A stretch of DNA of 64,000 nucleotides from Paralvinella palmiformis (lineage: Eukaryota; Annelida; Polychaeta; Terebellida; Alvinellidae), in assembly GCA_025642065.1 (NCBI GenBank), contig JAODUP010000015.1, positions 282,001 to 346,000 on the forward strand, read 5' to 3'. The notes under the pieces were generated by a model. That model made no database searches. It saw nothing but the letters and a program-made list of their open reading frames with translations, and was not told the origin of the DNA. A program made the translations under genes and the position numbers. Positions 25,964 to 37,025 of this stretch are shown one piece after another. How positions within the stretch are numbered: the stretch's first letter is position 1; each line of letters opens with the position of its first letter.

Positions 25964-28900
25964 ATGTATGTATGTGCGTGCGTGTGTGCGTGTGCGTGCG
26001 TGTGTGTGTGCGTGCGTGTGTGTGTGTGTGCCCACCTGCAGTAGCACGCCTGCGCCTATGTGGTTTACTACCTGGCAGGTATCTATAAACATATCAGTCT
26101 ATTTCTACAATAGCTTGTCCAGCTTCCTGTTCTACCTGCAACAGGAACTCATCAACGACCTTCTGTACCGCGTGTAACGAGGGATACGCAGTCAATGCCA
26201 GCGACACGGGTTGTACACGTAAGTAACGATGTGATAGCATTTGTTAATGATGAGCCAGATAATTGAATACAAACAAACAGACTGTTAAAAATGGCAGCTT
26301 AATTAATTCATTTAGTTCTGATATATATATATATATATAGTGTGTGTGTGTGTGTGTGTGTTGTGTGTGTGTGTCTGTCTGTCTGTCTGTCGTGTGTGTG
26401 TGTGTGTGTGTGTGTGTGTATTGTGTATGTGTGTGTGTGTGTGTGTCATCTATTAATCAAGTGCTGTTATCTATTCCAGAATGCGGAACGGGTTGTGCGG
26501 CTTGTAATAATGCCGATAACATCGACTTTTCTTGTACAAGGTGCTCGGCACAGTATGTTATAGATCTCACCACATCAACGTGCTCAGGTAATCGTGAAAA
26601 ACGAACGCTAGTCACCCCCCCCCCACCCACCCACATGATTAAAGCATACAAAAATTACAAACGTAAACAATGGTGAACGCCTTCCAAACAGAACTATGAC
26701 TTGACGAAGACAAACCATATCATCTGGTATATTGTAATATACGTTAACTGGCTTTAATTGTCATTCCAGTCATTAACATAATTATTTTATCTCCCCTGTT
26801 ACTTTATTCTAGCTTGTACTGATAACTGTCAGATATGTTCTACGGCTGATCTTTGCTCTACCGGTGGATGCTCTTCAAAATTTGGACGAATAGAATACAG
26901 TTCAACTAACGTAACCTGTCAAGGTCAGTAGACGATCAACGCGATGTCGATAAAACAACAACAATATATAGATTAGCGAACAGAACATTACCAGTTCGGT
27001 TAATGGCTGTATTTATAGCGTAATCGGTCGACCAGAACGGAAACAATATCTGGACGTTGCTATATTGAGTGATTACGGAAAGTTAATTCCATTCCATTGA
27101 TGTATTAAGGGGTGTTTCATTCAGTATCGTATGTAATGCTTTGTTTACAGCTTGTCCATCGAACTGTCTCAAGTGTGACGGTGACACAAGTATTTGTGCG
27201 TCAGGACAATGTGAAGAGGGATATTTTAGGGATTCCGATCAGCTGTGCCATCGTAAGTAGCACAGACACTATCACTCTCTCACTCACCCACTCACTCACT
27301 AATACTATTATATATTATAAATACCAGTAGCTACAGAGAACGACTATATTTCCATTTCAGAATGTGCTGGTAATTGTACAACGTGTTCGGCAGAAAACAG
27401 CTGTAATGTGGCTGGCTGTAAAGTTTACTTTGGTAGAGTTACACTGAATGACGGAAATATAACATGTGAAAGTAAGTAAGGCTGGTGTGTGTATGTGTGT
27501 ACGCGTGTTTGTGTGTGTGGGGGGTGAGGGGGTTTGTGCATCGTTTCTTACTTTAAGCTCGTCCGTTGTTTCTTACTTAATTTTTTGTATTGTTTCTTAC
27601 TTTAAGGTTGTCCAGCCAATTGTCGTCGATGTGATGGAGATTCGTCAATATGTGAACAAGATCAATGTGATGTCGGATATGTTCGAGGATCTAACAATCT
27701 CTGTCATAGTAAGTATCACATCTGACCTACTCCTCCTAAAATCTCATTGCAAGTATCATATCTGACTTCTCTTCCTAAAATGTCATCTGCCTACAGGATA
27801 ATAAAAACAGACATTCTATTAATTCTGCGCTAATCATTGTATTGTCATTTGTCTATTAAGGAAAGACTAAATTGTTAACATATTAACCCTCTAATAAGCA
27901 GAAATGTATTCACTTTTATTACAGAAATTGACTGCGGAAGTTCTGGGGCAGTTTTGAAGTCAGATGGCAGTTGTCAGAGTTAGTAAAACATCTTGTTCTG
28001 ATCTGATCATTGTTTTCTGCAACAAATGTGTGTGTGTGCGTGTGTGTGTGTGCGTGTGTGTTCGTGTGTGTGTGTCAAAGTTTGCCTAATGGTCTTTTAT
28101 TAACACCGCACAGATCCAATTTCCAACTGTATGGTGGGCGTGATAACCGGTTCATCGTGCCCACAAGGTGCCTGCCAGCTTGGTACTATATGGAACAATG
28201 GACAGTGTTCTGGTAAGTCTGACTTCCGCTCGCTAAAGGTCGCCCTCAGCAAATATAAGAGCATGGACAGCTGTCATAAGATCCGGAGCAAGTAATATCA
28301 ATAACTTGTCTCTCTTGTCTTTTAGCATGTCCTACCAACTGCAAGAACTGCAAAATTCATTATGATGGGACTACCGTGTGTCATAACAACGGCTGTAAGA
28401 GAGGTTTCGGGGTGAAGCCAGATGGTACATGTATGGCCTGTCCCACTCAGTGCCACGAATGTGTGTACAGCGGCACGAAGATGGTGTGTACGGTGTGTAA
28501 TGAACGTAGATTTGGCCTGGTGGAGGCTGACACATGTCTCAGTGAGTATCATGATCCTGGACGATATATGACCTCATCGTCATGCACAAAACATACTCAT
28601 ATACTCACATACAGAAAAATCTGACCATACGTACACGTACACCAAACTCATCCATAGTAAACAGTTCAGTGTCCAGTAAGAGTAACTATCTTAATTTATT
28701 GCTAAGATACTGACACCTGACAAACAGATATCACTCCATACTCTGCCATATCAGGTTCCCCGTCCTAGTCTTCTAGCTCCGGATTGGCTAAATCCAGACA
28801 GACTGAGTTTAAATAAGCGGAGAAGACTGAAGGGATACTACCAAGAAATTAGTCATTTCGCTGCCCTATGAAGTTTCTCTGCCCAAGCCTGTTAACTTAG

Positions 28901-29854
28901 CTTCTGATTGACTAAATCCTGAATCGCAGCTCTTACTTACACATTAACAAATCCTCCAAGTGGAGACGAGACTAAAATATTTAAAAAAAGCCACTGGCTC
29001 CTTCCCAGACAGATAATTTCTGAATGGATTAAAAACATAATAGAAAAAACAGAAATATATTTGGAGAATGTTTCTTATCAAACAGTCTCTAGTTTGCCCG
29101 GATGGACAAGAGCTTGGGCGAATCCATAAACACGTTATCCTGCATTCGTCTTTCAGGATGCCCTAGCGGATGTACAGCCTGTACGGAACTGAACCAAGTG
29201 CTGCAGTGTACCATGTGCTCTGAAGGTTACGTCTTGAATCCCAGCACCAACCTTTGTGTCCGTAAGTGTTAGTCAGTACTATAAAGGAAATCTTTCCTAG
29301 TTTCACCGATTCCTCTTTACGAAGTTATTTCCTATCGAAGCCTGATCACATCCGATCACATCCGTTGTGTTTTTCGTTGTAGGATGTGTTTCCAACTGTA
29401 AGGTGTGCGTGTTTACCGAGACAACCCTCTCTACACAGTGTACTATGTGTATGAGCAAATATAAACTGTCAACGGATGGCAGCTGTAACGGTAAGAACGG
29501 ATTATCATTAGAAGAAATGTTGATGTATATCTGAATTATGGCTAAGTAATATCGTGATAGATTAACACCAAATTACCATCAGGTACGATTTCTTGACAAC
29601 ATTAAGTGAACGGTATGTTTCTCTCGCCAGGATGTCCTGAAGGATGTATGAAGTGTGATCAGACAACTGATTCCACTTCCTGTGATCCTCTTTACTGTCA
29701 GACTGGTTATGTTCAAGGACCAACTGGAGTCTGCCACCGTATGTATAGAGCCTAATTAGCTTTATTCAATTATTTGTACTTTTGTTCATAATAGGCAGTA
29801 GCTGATCATTTGTGTGCGTGTGTGTGTGTTTGTTTATATATATATATATAAATA

Positions 29855-29928
<74 letters not shown>

Positions 29929-30759
29929 TTTGTTTCTTTTTGCACTAAGGTCTTTGTTTCCGTTGATGATCATTTCCAGAATGTCCGTCAGAGTGTCCAG
30001 ATCGATGTAAATACAACGAAACATCAACAACCGGAGTTAATGTGGCTTGCTTCCCGACGAACGAGTTCTACTGGGACGGGAACACCCTGAAACGTCAGTT
30101 TTTCCGGTCACTGATACTACTAAATGATTTTCAAAATTTTCAACAACAACACCTATACTTTCTCGTACTTTATATGTGACACCGCGATGTTACCCTCATA
30201 CCTTCATCCATCATCTTTTTCTTATGAGTGTAGGTTGTATTGATAGTGGCGATGGCAGCTGCGTCCAATGCAGAGATTCAATAAACTGCCTACAAACAGG
30301 CTGCCAAGATGGCTACACCTGGAATCAATTCAAGTGCGAAAGAAGTGAGTAGCAGTGTTATGGAATTGGACGGCGTGAGTAACATGTTTTTTAGCCACGG
30401 CTCTGGTCTCTGCTGGGATACCTGACGAATGGGGCTACAGCCGTAGACCTGTAATATAAAAGGCAGAGATTTATATTGTGAATGAAACATCGCCATAGAT
30501 GATGATCAATTTGAAGTAGAATTTTAGTCTCCGAGTATGACCAACGACTGTGCGTATGATTCTTGCCGTTTTTAGAAACATGTGTGACTTAACGGAAGAG
30601 ATCAATACAATGAGTGAATGACTGACTAAATGAATGAATGTCTTGTTTAGTCTCATCATTGACTTGACATATAACTCAGTGTGGCATCTTCCTGGAAAAT
30701 GAGATGATTAAGCTGAAACCTCTCAATGAATGTATAATATTGCATATATAGTTTTGTTA

Positions 30760-30804
<45 letters not shown>

Positions 30805-31995
30805 GTCATTGCCAGAACTGTGTGCGCTGTAACCGTAGCTTAGACTAATCATTTCTGATGCTGTCTCTTCAGAACATTCAGAAATTGGTACAGGGAATGC
30901 CTTTTGCGTTGGTTATGTGTGTCCTGAGTGTCTCACTGGCTACTACATGACAACACTTGATGCCGATGCTAATCAAAGAACTTGTAAAGGTAAGAAGAAA
31001 TGCCTGGAGAACGATATCCTTTCTTAGAAACAGTCATGATATTTGACATTTGCTTGATGACATTAAGTGGAAAAACACTAATTCTATCCGACTTTGTTCA
31101 GGATTGCAATTATCATAAAACGTAATTCGCTTCAACATCATTCCCTGTCAGAGTGTAAAAGTCATTCATGTCTACCTCCACACAGCTTGTACTGATGACG
31201 ACCCTAATTGTGCCCAGTGTGTCGACAACAGCGGAAATTCTAGATGTACTGCTTGCAAAAACAACTACTACCTTGATCTGAGCTACAAATGCATAGGTAT
31301 CAACGTACCTGTCATAGAACAGGCATATTGAAATTTTGATTGTTGACAATAATGACAGGATATTCATCCCAATATAGATTTATTAGCATGCTAATATAAG
31401 TATTCGTTTTACTTATTTGTCAACATCATTCTTGTTAAACGAGTTCATCTTTAATTGAATAGAATTCTGCTATTGTTAGTTTTAAATATTTACGGCCATT
31501 TTTGTTTGATCACCTCTAGCTTGCCCAGTTGATAAAAACTGCGTCAACTGTCAGCTGGTTGGAACAGATGTCAAATGTATTTCGTGTCCTGACAACTACT
31601 ATCTCTACGACACGACTGGGACATGTATTGGTAATATATTTGCTGTTTTGTCTTTAAATTTAAAGATATTCTACAAGGCATTTGTTTATTTTCGAAAATT
31701 AGCTTTTGCTAAAGGTGGAATTAATGCAGAAGCAGTTCGTTGGATTTAGGTCAAATATTACATCTCTGATGTCTTATCGTTTTGATTACAGAATGTTTTC
31801 CAAGTCCCTGCAGCCAATGTGATTCAACGAAGGCTAGTGATGCCAAAGTGTGTAGTGCTTGCATTGCTGGCTATTTCCTCAATTCTACAACACATGCATG
31901 CAATGGTTAGTTGGTCATTTTTGGAACGATAACAATTACTGGTCAACTTATCTTATCGGAAGAGTTGATATGTTGACTTTTGAATGTGTAGATTG

Positions 31996-32032
<37 letters not shown>

Positions 32033-32038
32033 GTATGT

Positions 32039-32090
<52 letters not shown>

Positions 32091-35000
32091 AGACTCGTTT
32101 ATTTACTTCTTATTTCAGCTTGTAATACAACATGTGCTACGTGTACTGATTCCAGCAAATGCGTTACTTGTAAAACAGGATACCTTTTGGATTCCACAAC
32201 CAAATATTGTTTCAGTACGTAATACATTATAATACTGGAATTAAACTATTATGGGATGTAATTATAGCATGGTTAGTAATAATGTGCTCTAATTAGGATG
32301 CGATATTTGGTAAATGAACGTTTTCTGTCGATACAATTCACACGACATCGATATTATTACCATATATTTGATTTTTCGTGTGCAGAATGTCCAGATGTCA
32401 ATGCTTACAATTGCGAACTGAAGAATGGATACGACAGTCTGATCCTGACCAATGGCTGCGTATCCGGATATGCTGTGTCCACAGACAAGAAGTCGTGTCT
32501 CAGTATGTGTAAAAGCGTTACTCTGTATAAGCAGCTACAATGCGCATGCCTGATAAATTTGACCTGACCCATATAGCGAGAATGCCCGTTTCGAGTTAAG
32601 GATATCGAATTATTTGTCATAATAATTACCTCGTTTAATGTTTAGTATTCCTACAGCTGTGGTGTCCCATCCCCCGCAATAGAACAGTCACGTGATATGC
32701 GATAATAGATCGTTATTTAAGATTGATAAATGTTGACCATAAAACGATTAATCCATCTATTATCATCGCTTCGTTTCGCCAGAATGTCCAGATTACTGTA
32801 TCACGTGCGATAGTAATCTAACCTGCTCAGCCTGTAACACCGGATACAGTCTAAACTCCGATCAGTGCGGTAGATGTCCACTTAACTGTCAGAGTTGTAC
32901 TGCCAAGTTAGACAGCGATAAGCGACTGAAGCTTTCTTGTGATGTCTGTGATTATGGTTACGCTCTTCACTCTGACGGGCTCTGCTACGGTAGGTGTTCA
33001 CTTATAACCCTCCCCCCGCGCTTTAGGTCATTTCGGCCTACCTCAAATTCGCATTTAGGCCACTTTCTAGGGTAAATTTCAGTTCAGAGAATGCCATTAC
33101 GTCCGACATTACGTCACTCAACTACGTCGTCTACGTCATAATAAAAGGGCGTGAAATAAATAAATTGACAGTAACATATAAAAGAAGCTAAAACCCCTAT
33201 AATACAATAAAAACACATTAAAAGTATATAGAATAAATTATTTACATCGAAAGGCTTCTTAAGGCATTTTAAGGCATTAAGTCTGATTTAGGTCAAAAGC
33301 CGGGTTACGTTAAGGCTTTTGGAATCAATTAATTAATTGTGACTCTATTAACAATTGCTGATCCCGAATGATGACCGTTGGTTTTCGTTGTTCAGTTTCT
33401 CACGGTCCGGTTCACATACGATATGTTAGATCTGTTAATCATGTTCCACTCCGATTTTATTTCAATCCACTTGTTATTCACCTCCAGTATGTCCGGCAAA
33501 CTGCGTCGAGTGTACCGCCTCGGACAGTGGCACCGCAACGCCGAAAGTCTCCTGCACGAAGTGTCAGTCTAACCTGTACGGAATCAAGGATGGTCTTTGT
33601 GAAAGTAAGTTGGTCCAACACGATTAAGACACTGTCGCCATCTAGAACCGGAAAACACATGTCGTCCTAAAATGTTAATCACCCTGCTACGTTTCAAATA
33701 CGTACCCGTCTATGTGTTGCAGCATGTGACAAGCTGACAATTGACAACTGTTACACCTGCGAACCTGTGCCCATGTCAGACAACGTAACTAGTAGTTTGA
33801 CCAAGTACACTTGCCACTCGTGTAAAGGAAACAACGTAATCTCATTGGACAATCAGACCTGTCTGTGTAAGTAAGATGTATATATATCGTATTCTCATTC
33901 GGAATGACATACTGAATATTGTTGAGTTATCGATCGGTACGTATATGAATAGTCAGTTGAATATCATCGAACTCGAACAATATAAATATTAATTTAGCAA
34001 TTTGTGATGGTATCCTACACATGGAATAACAAATGGACTGTCTGAATGAATCAATAAATTGAAATGAATGGGTTTGGGAGGGGGGGGGCTCCCCGTTATA
34101 TTACGCAAACACCAATGCACGTGCGCGCTCGCTCGCTCGCTCGCACACACCAAAACATCCAAACACGCACACAAACAAACGCACACAAAAACACACAATT
34201 TAATATTGCTATAATCTGGGTTTCTTCATATTATAGCCTGCGATTCAGTTAGCTGTGGATCAGGTGGAGTCTGTGGTGCCCATTCTCTATGCCCAACCTG
34301 CCAGAATAGCTTTGCCAACAACCGAAATAGGAACTGCACGGGTATGAATAACATTCCCGGATAGTAGCTAATCGCCAAACATTAATTCCAATAATTATAT
34401 TAATCAAATATTGCCGACTGAAACCTCATTTTCTTCACCTTTATATTGCACTAGTGAAATGCTACAACTGTGAGAAAGGCCAGTCCTGTAAACATATTGA
34501 TGACAAGTGGCAGGACAAATCCGGAATCCCGACAGTGGAATGCGATGGACCATGCTTTGTGAGTACCGATCCTGTGTCTTAATGCAAACAGTTAGTTGGG
34601 TGCACGTTTTGTAGCCTGAATCATGTAGTCTGGAAATAAATGTCAACGTTGTATATGTATCAAATAAGTTCTGCATCATATATGCAACTATGTTTGTCTT
34701 CCTGATTTCAACAACAAATAGTGAGTTTTAATTTCATTTCATTAGAACGATTAGTGTAGACTGCCATATTACCTTGGCAAGCTATCAAGTAAATAAAAAT
34801 CAGTTAAACTTGGATTACACCCCATCCCCATGGATGTAGAAATAATCATTGGCAGACATCTTTTTCTAAATACGATTTAATATATTTAAAAAATTGCTAA
34901 ATTAAAAGAGATTAAACCGGTAAAACCCAGGTTAGCTCACTAGGCCAAGCTCAACGAGTTTAACTTGAATGTAAATATTCGTTTGCAGTTCTACACACAG

Positions 35001-35406
35001 TATCCACTAAATGCGAAAAAAGACTCTAGAGTATCCTGGTACGGGTGTGCAGATCCTGATTTTACTGTACTTAACTACGAGGCAACATACAATGATAAGA
35101 TGAAGGCTCTGGAGTGCAAGGGCAAGGAAGGTCAGCCAGAAGTAAGTGCGAATATATTATTTACGCTTAGAATATAGCTGGCCAATATACTTTAATCGAT
35201 TTGTTCGATCTGTTTCAAATCTTCTCCTCTAACTATCTTGTATGCTTGTTATGACCTTGTCTGTGTTATTGTCTTATTTACAGACCTGTGTCTACTCCTG
35301 TGCTTATGATGGATGTAATCCTGGAGATACCGCTTCAGCTGTTGTACCACTCATCTCGCTGCTTATCATGGCCTTATTCAGTTCTATGATTATTCAACAA
35401 AATTAA
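12629..35406 (+). CDS. Giant Cys-rich repeat protein with Ly6/uPAR C-terminus and GPI-type tail (54 exons)
   Basis: Assembled from 54 exons (coordinates in the five block entries below). Together they give 6147 coding nt including TAA, or 2048 residues, with no internal stop. Exon 1 (ATG 12629) encodes a signal peptide with the core LSLLIVLLT. Residues 20-1922 hold about 52 Cys-rich repeats of roughly C-P-x2-C-x2-C-x(n)-C-x(2-5)-C-x2-G-[YF]-x(n)-C, like furin-like/growth-factor-receptor Cys-rich repeats. Residues 1923-2020 form a ten-Cys Ly6/uPAR (LU) domain, followed by a hydrophobic C-terminus with no basic stop-transfer, as in GPI-anchored proteins. It is therefore predicted to sit on the outer cell surface. 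No catalytic or kinase domain is present and the ligand is unknown. Every intron from 1 to 51 is phase 1. The exon structure is strong; the function is not known. Confidence 0.88.
13103..13245 (+). mobile_element. tRNA-derived SINE (family A) in intron 1
   Basis: GTGGCGTCTCTGTGGCCTAA, B box GGTTCGAACCC, then GGGCTATGTCTGAAGGAAAT and TTTCATCTTTCACG: the family A order, with a decayed 3' end. It is followed by CTA/CTT/ATT-type trinucleotide arrays to about 13450. Confidence 0.75.
13265..13450. repeat. Compound trinucleotide microsatellite
   Basis: ACT, ACA and then a long (ATT)n array (about 13357-13425) in intron 1, downstream of the SINE. Confidence 0.9.
13809..13875. repeat. (TA)n microsatellite at the exon 2 donor
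   Basis: Pure TA run beginning about nine bases after the exon 2 donor. Confidence 0.95.
15815..15904. repeat. (CA)n(TA)n compound microsatellite
   Basis: Intron 8 array: CA-rich from about 15815 to 15868, then pure TA. It ends about 40 bases before the exon 9 acceptor. Confidence 0.9.
17646..17850 (+). mobile_element. tRNA-derived SINE (family B) in intron 12
   Basis: Head CCAATAGCGCAGTGGTTACG (A box) and GTTCGAATCCGACCC (B box), then a body with GGGATGTTTCCCGATG and AATAACGGCCTTAATTTC. A different body from family A. It lies in intron 12, one of the two longest introns of the gene (about 1.16 kb). Confidence 0.7.
19030..19316. repeat. Complex AC/TA/GA microsatellite cluster
   Basis: Intron 15 contains alternating CA, TA, GA and CA/TA arrays. 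Open frames over it on both strands are low-complexity artefacts. Confidence 0.9.
20719..20766. repeat. (TA)n microsatellite before exon 18
   Basis: TA run interrupted once by CA, ending 18 bases before the exon 18 start. Confidence 0.9.
20945..21001. repeat. (ATT)n microsatellite
   Basis: Near-pure ATT array in intron 18. Confidence 0.95.
21415..21560. repeat. (GA)n(GT)n compound microsatellite
   Basis: Long GA array with a few interruptions followed by GT, in intron 19. Confidence 0.95.
22845..22986. repeat. 40-bp intronic minisatellite, about 3.5 copies
   Basis: Unit with TGCTAGTCGACATTGTTAGC followed by CGATACTGCTAGGTCGGCAG. Copies differ by single bases (GTCGGCAG versus GTCGACAG). It lies in intron 22 and is followed by (GATA)n and (GA)n arrays to about 23095. 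Confidence 0.9.
25800..26035. repeat. GT/GC/TA microsatellite cluster, intron 27
   Basis: Mixed (TG)n, (CGTG)n, (TATG)n and (TA)n. Open frames in it are artefacts. Confidence 0.9.
26321..26446. repeat. (TA)n(TG)n microsatellite upstream of exon 29
   Basis: Long TG tract with TCTG interruptions, ending about 33 bases before the exon 29 start. Confidence 0.9.
29871..29928. repeat. (TA)n(GT)n microsatellite, intron 39
   Basis: Pure GT run preceded by TA runs from about 29836. Confidence 0.95.
30761..30800. repeat. (TA)n microsatellite, intron 41
   Basis: Pure TA run. Confidence 0.95.
32000..32086. repeat. (TA)n(CA)n(TA)n microsatellite, intron 45
   Basis: Two TA runs separated by a short CA run, about 32 bases upstream of the exon 46 start. 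Confidence 0.95.
33488..35406 (+). other. Exons 49-54: last Cys repeats, LU domain and GPI-type tail
   Basis: Exons: 33488-33604, 33723-33866, 34237-34341, 34455-34558, 34989-35141, 35284-35406. Introns 52 and 53 are phase 0, unlike all earlier ones. Exons 52-54 encode residues 1923-2048. The LU domain begins KCYNCEKGQSC, has VECDGPC and WYGCADPD in the middle, and ends ETCVYSCAYDGCN. That is ten cysteines, with the diagnostic C-x4-C-N end of Ly6/uPAR proteins (C2014, C2019, N2020). PGDTASA is a plausible GPI attachment region, followed by the hydrophobic VVPLISLLIMALF and a short polar end before TAA at 35404-35406. Confidence 0.88.
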
Positions 35407-35428
35407 ACACTGTAATTAATAATAGATT

Positions 35429-35492
<64 letters not shown>

Positions 35493-36992
35493 GTTATTTA
35501 CTTTTCTGTTAAGACTACTAAAAAATAATGAGCCTATATATTTTAATTTAATTTTGGGTAATTGTTTAGGCCAGTGAAAGGAAACAAATCAAATTTCTAA
35601 CTTTTTCTATAAATCTACGTGTTATTGGTCTGTTTGTTGCACATTTTAAGGGAGACCCCATCACTATCCAGTATAAGGAATCTTAACTCTGCTCGTTTAT
35701 ACATGGTATAATCGTAGGATTTCTATCAGCTATTTTCTATAGAAGTACTACTTGAAGAAAAAGAAAAAAACTTACAAAACGTACAAAAAAATATATATTT
35801 AAACAATATTTAGCAATAAGCAGTGCTGTGATATATGGTTGTCTTTGAAAAGGTGTAAGCGAACGGAATCCGTTTTACCTGCCTTTCTCTTCCCGATGCG
35901 AAGATGACTGGTATGCCACGACGTATCTGATTCGCTGAAGATTAAGGTCGGCGCAATAAGGCTCCGGATGACGCACGTATCAGAGGAAATGGATGTTATC
36001 TGTCTCGGGTCTAGCTGACTCACGATGGCTGTACCAATATGGTCAGATCATCGGTCATAAGGCCACGTTAGTTTACCTGTATAACGTGATATTGTCCCTT
36101 ATTTCGTCGTCATACGTTGTGACGTCATATGTTTGTTTTCTAACTATCAATTATGCCTTCAATGCATTTCTGTGATGTCGACAATGTGACGTATGAACTT
36201 AGCTGTGATAACTCACGCACGGAGAAACCTGGAGTCGGACTATTTAGAAATAATTAGTCAAATTACAAATAAACGTTCGGCTATTTTAATATAGCAAATA
36301 ATAGAATAAGAATAAAAACGTATTATATTAGGTTTGCCATTGACTGATGAGCTCCGTATGGAAAGCAGTCGAGCCACAACAGGTTTCTCAAGCAAACTTC
36401 TAACTTCACTTGTTACAGATTGATAGTGAACACGATGCAATGCTGTGATATTATTGAGATATGTGTTATCATTTTTTAAATAATTATTATTATTATTATT
36501 ATTATTAGTCATTTCGAGGCTATGTCTTGGTAGCTAGATAAAGCCTATCACGCGCTAACGGATCAAAGCCTAAATTAAATCGATCCTGGATTATCCAAAG
36601 GCTCCGGGGCGATGTTTAAAAATTTTTCCGTGTGTATCAAAGTGGGGTCTCCCATGTAGCGTCGTTAGTTATTGAAAGCACAGTCGTATACTTGTCGAGT
36701 GTAGCTCAGTTCCGTTTCCTGTGGCTCATGAATCATTCATCCGCGCTTACATGCGGTGGCGAATCCTGGCACGTGCTCGCTCACCGCCCCTAGTGATAGC
36801 CCGCCATTCGTAGGCTCGCGGTGAGTGCCGATTTTACTAAAAACCACAGGGACAACATTCTTAACGGGTAACGGGAGACTAGAAACTGTAAACATATATG
36901 TACGATGATTTTACTACATTGCTGCATTCTTTGCAATCCGGCGCTTTCTATCGTTTTAACCAAAAGAATTTTATGTATAGAGACATAAAATG

Positions 36993-37025
<33 letters not shown>

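Larger units (their letters stand above)
24917..28541 (+). other. Exons 25-36 of the Cys-rich gene
   Basis: Exons: 24917-25036, 25348-25452, 25680-25793, 26114-26218, 26480-26587, 26813-26923, 27151-27252, 27361-27471, 27607-27708, 27925-27978, 28114-28212, 28326-28541. All phase 1 and in frame. Cores include CPAGCDKC (27), CPSNCLKC (31) and CPANCRRC (33). Exon 34 is only 18 codons with two cysteines, a half repeat. Exon 35 lacks the CPxxC start. Exon 36 is double length (72 codons) and encodes two full repeats with no intron between them (CPTNCKNC and CPTQCHEC). Exon 33 has duplicated sequence at both of its splice sites. Confidence 0.86.
29157..32989 (+). other. Exons 37-48 of the Cys-rich gene
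   Basis: Exons: 29157-29261, 29383-29490, 29631-29738, 29980-30093, 30234-30344, 30873-30989, 31186-31296, 31520-31630, 31792-31905, 32119-32214, 32386-32502, 32783-32989. All phase 1. Cores include CPSGCTAC (37), CPEGCMKC (39), CPVDKNCVNC (44) and CNTTCATC (46). Exon 42 lacks the leading Cys pair (it starts His-Ser-Glu) but keeps CPECLTGYY. Exon 47 has an unusual Cys spacing. Exon 48 is the second double-length exon (69 codons), with CPDYCITC and CPLNCQSC in one exon. Confidence 0.87.
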
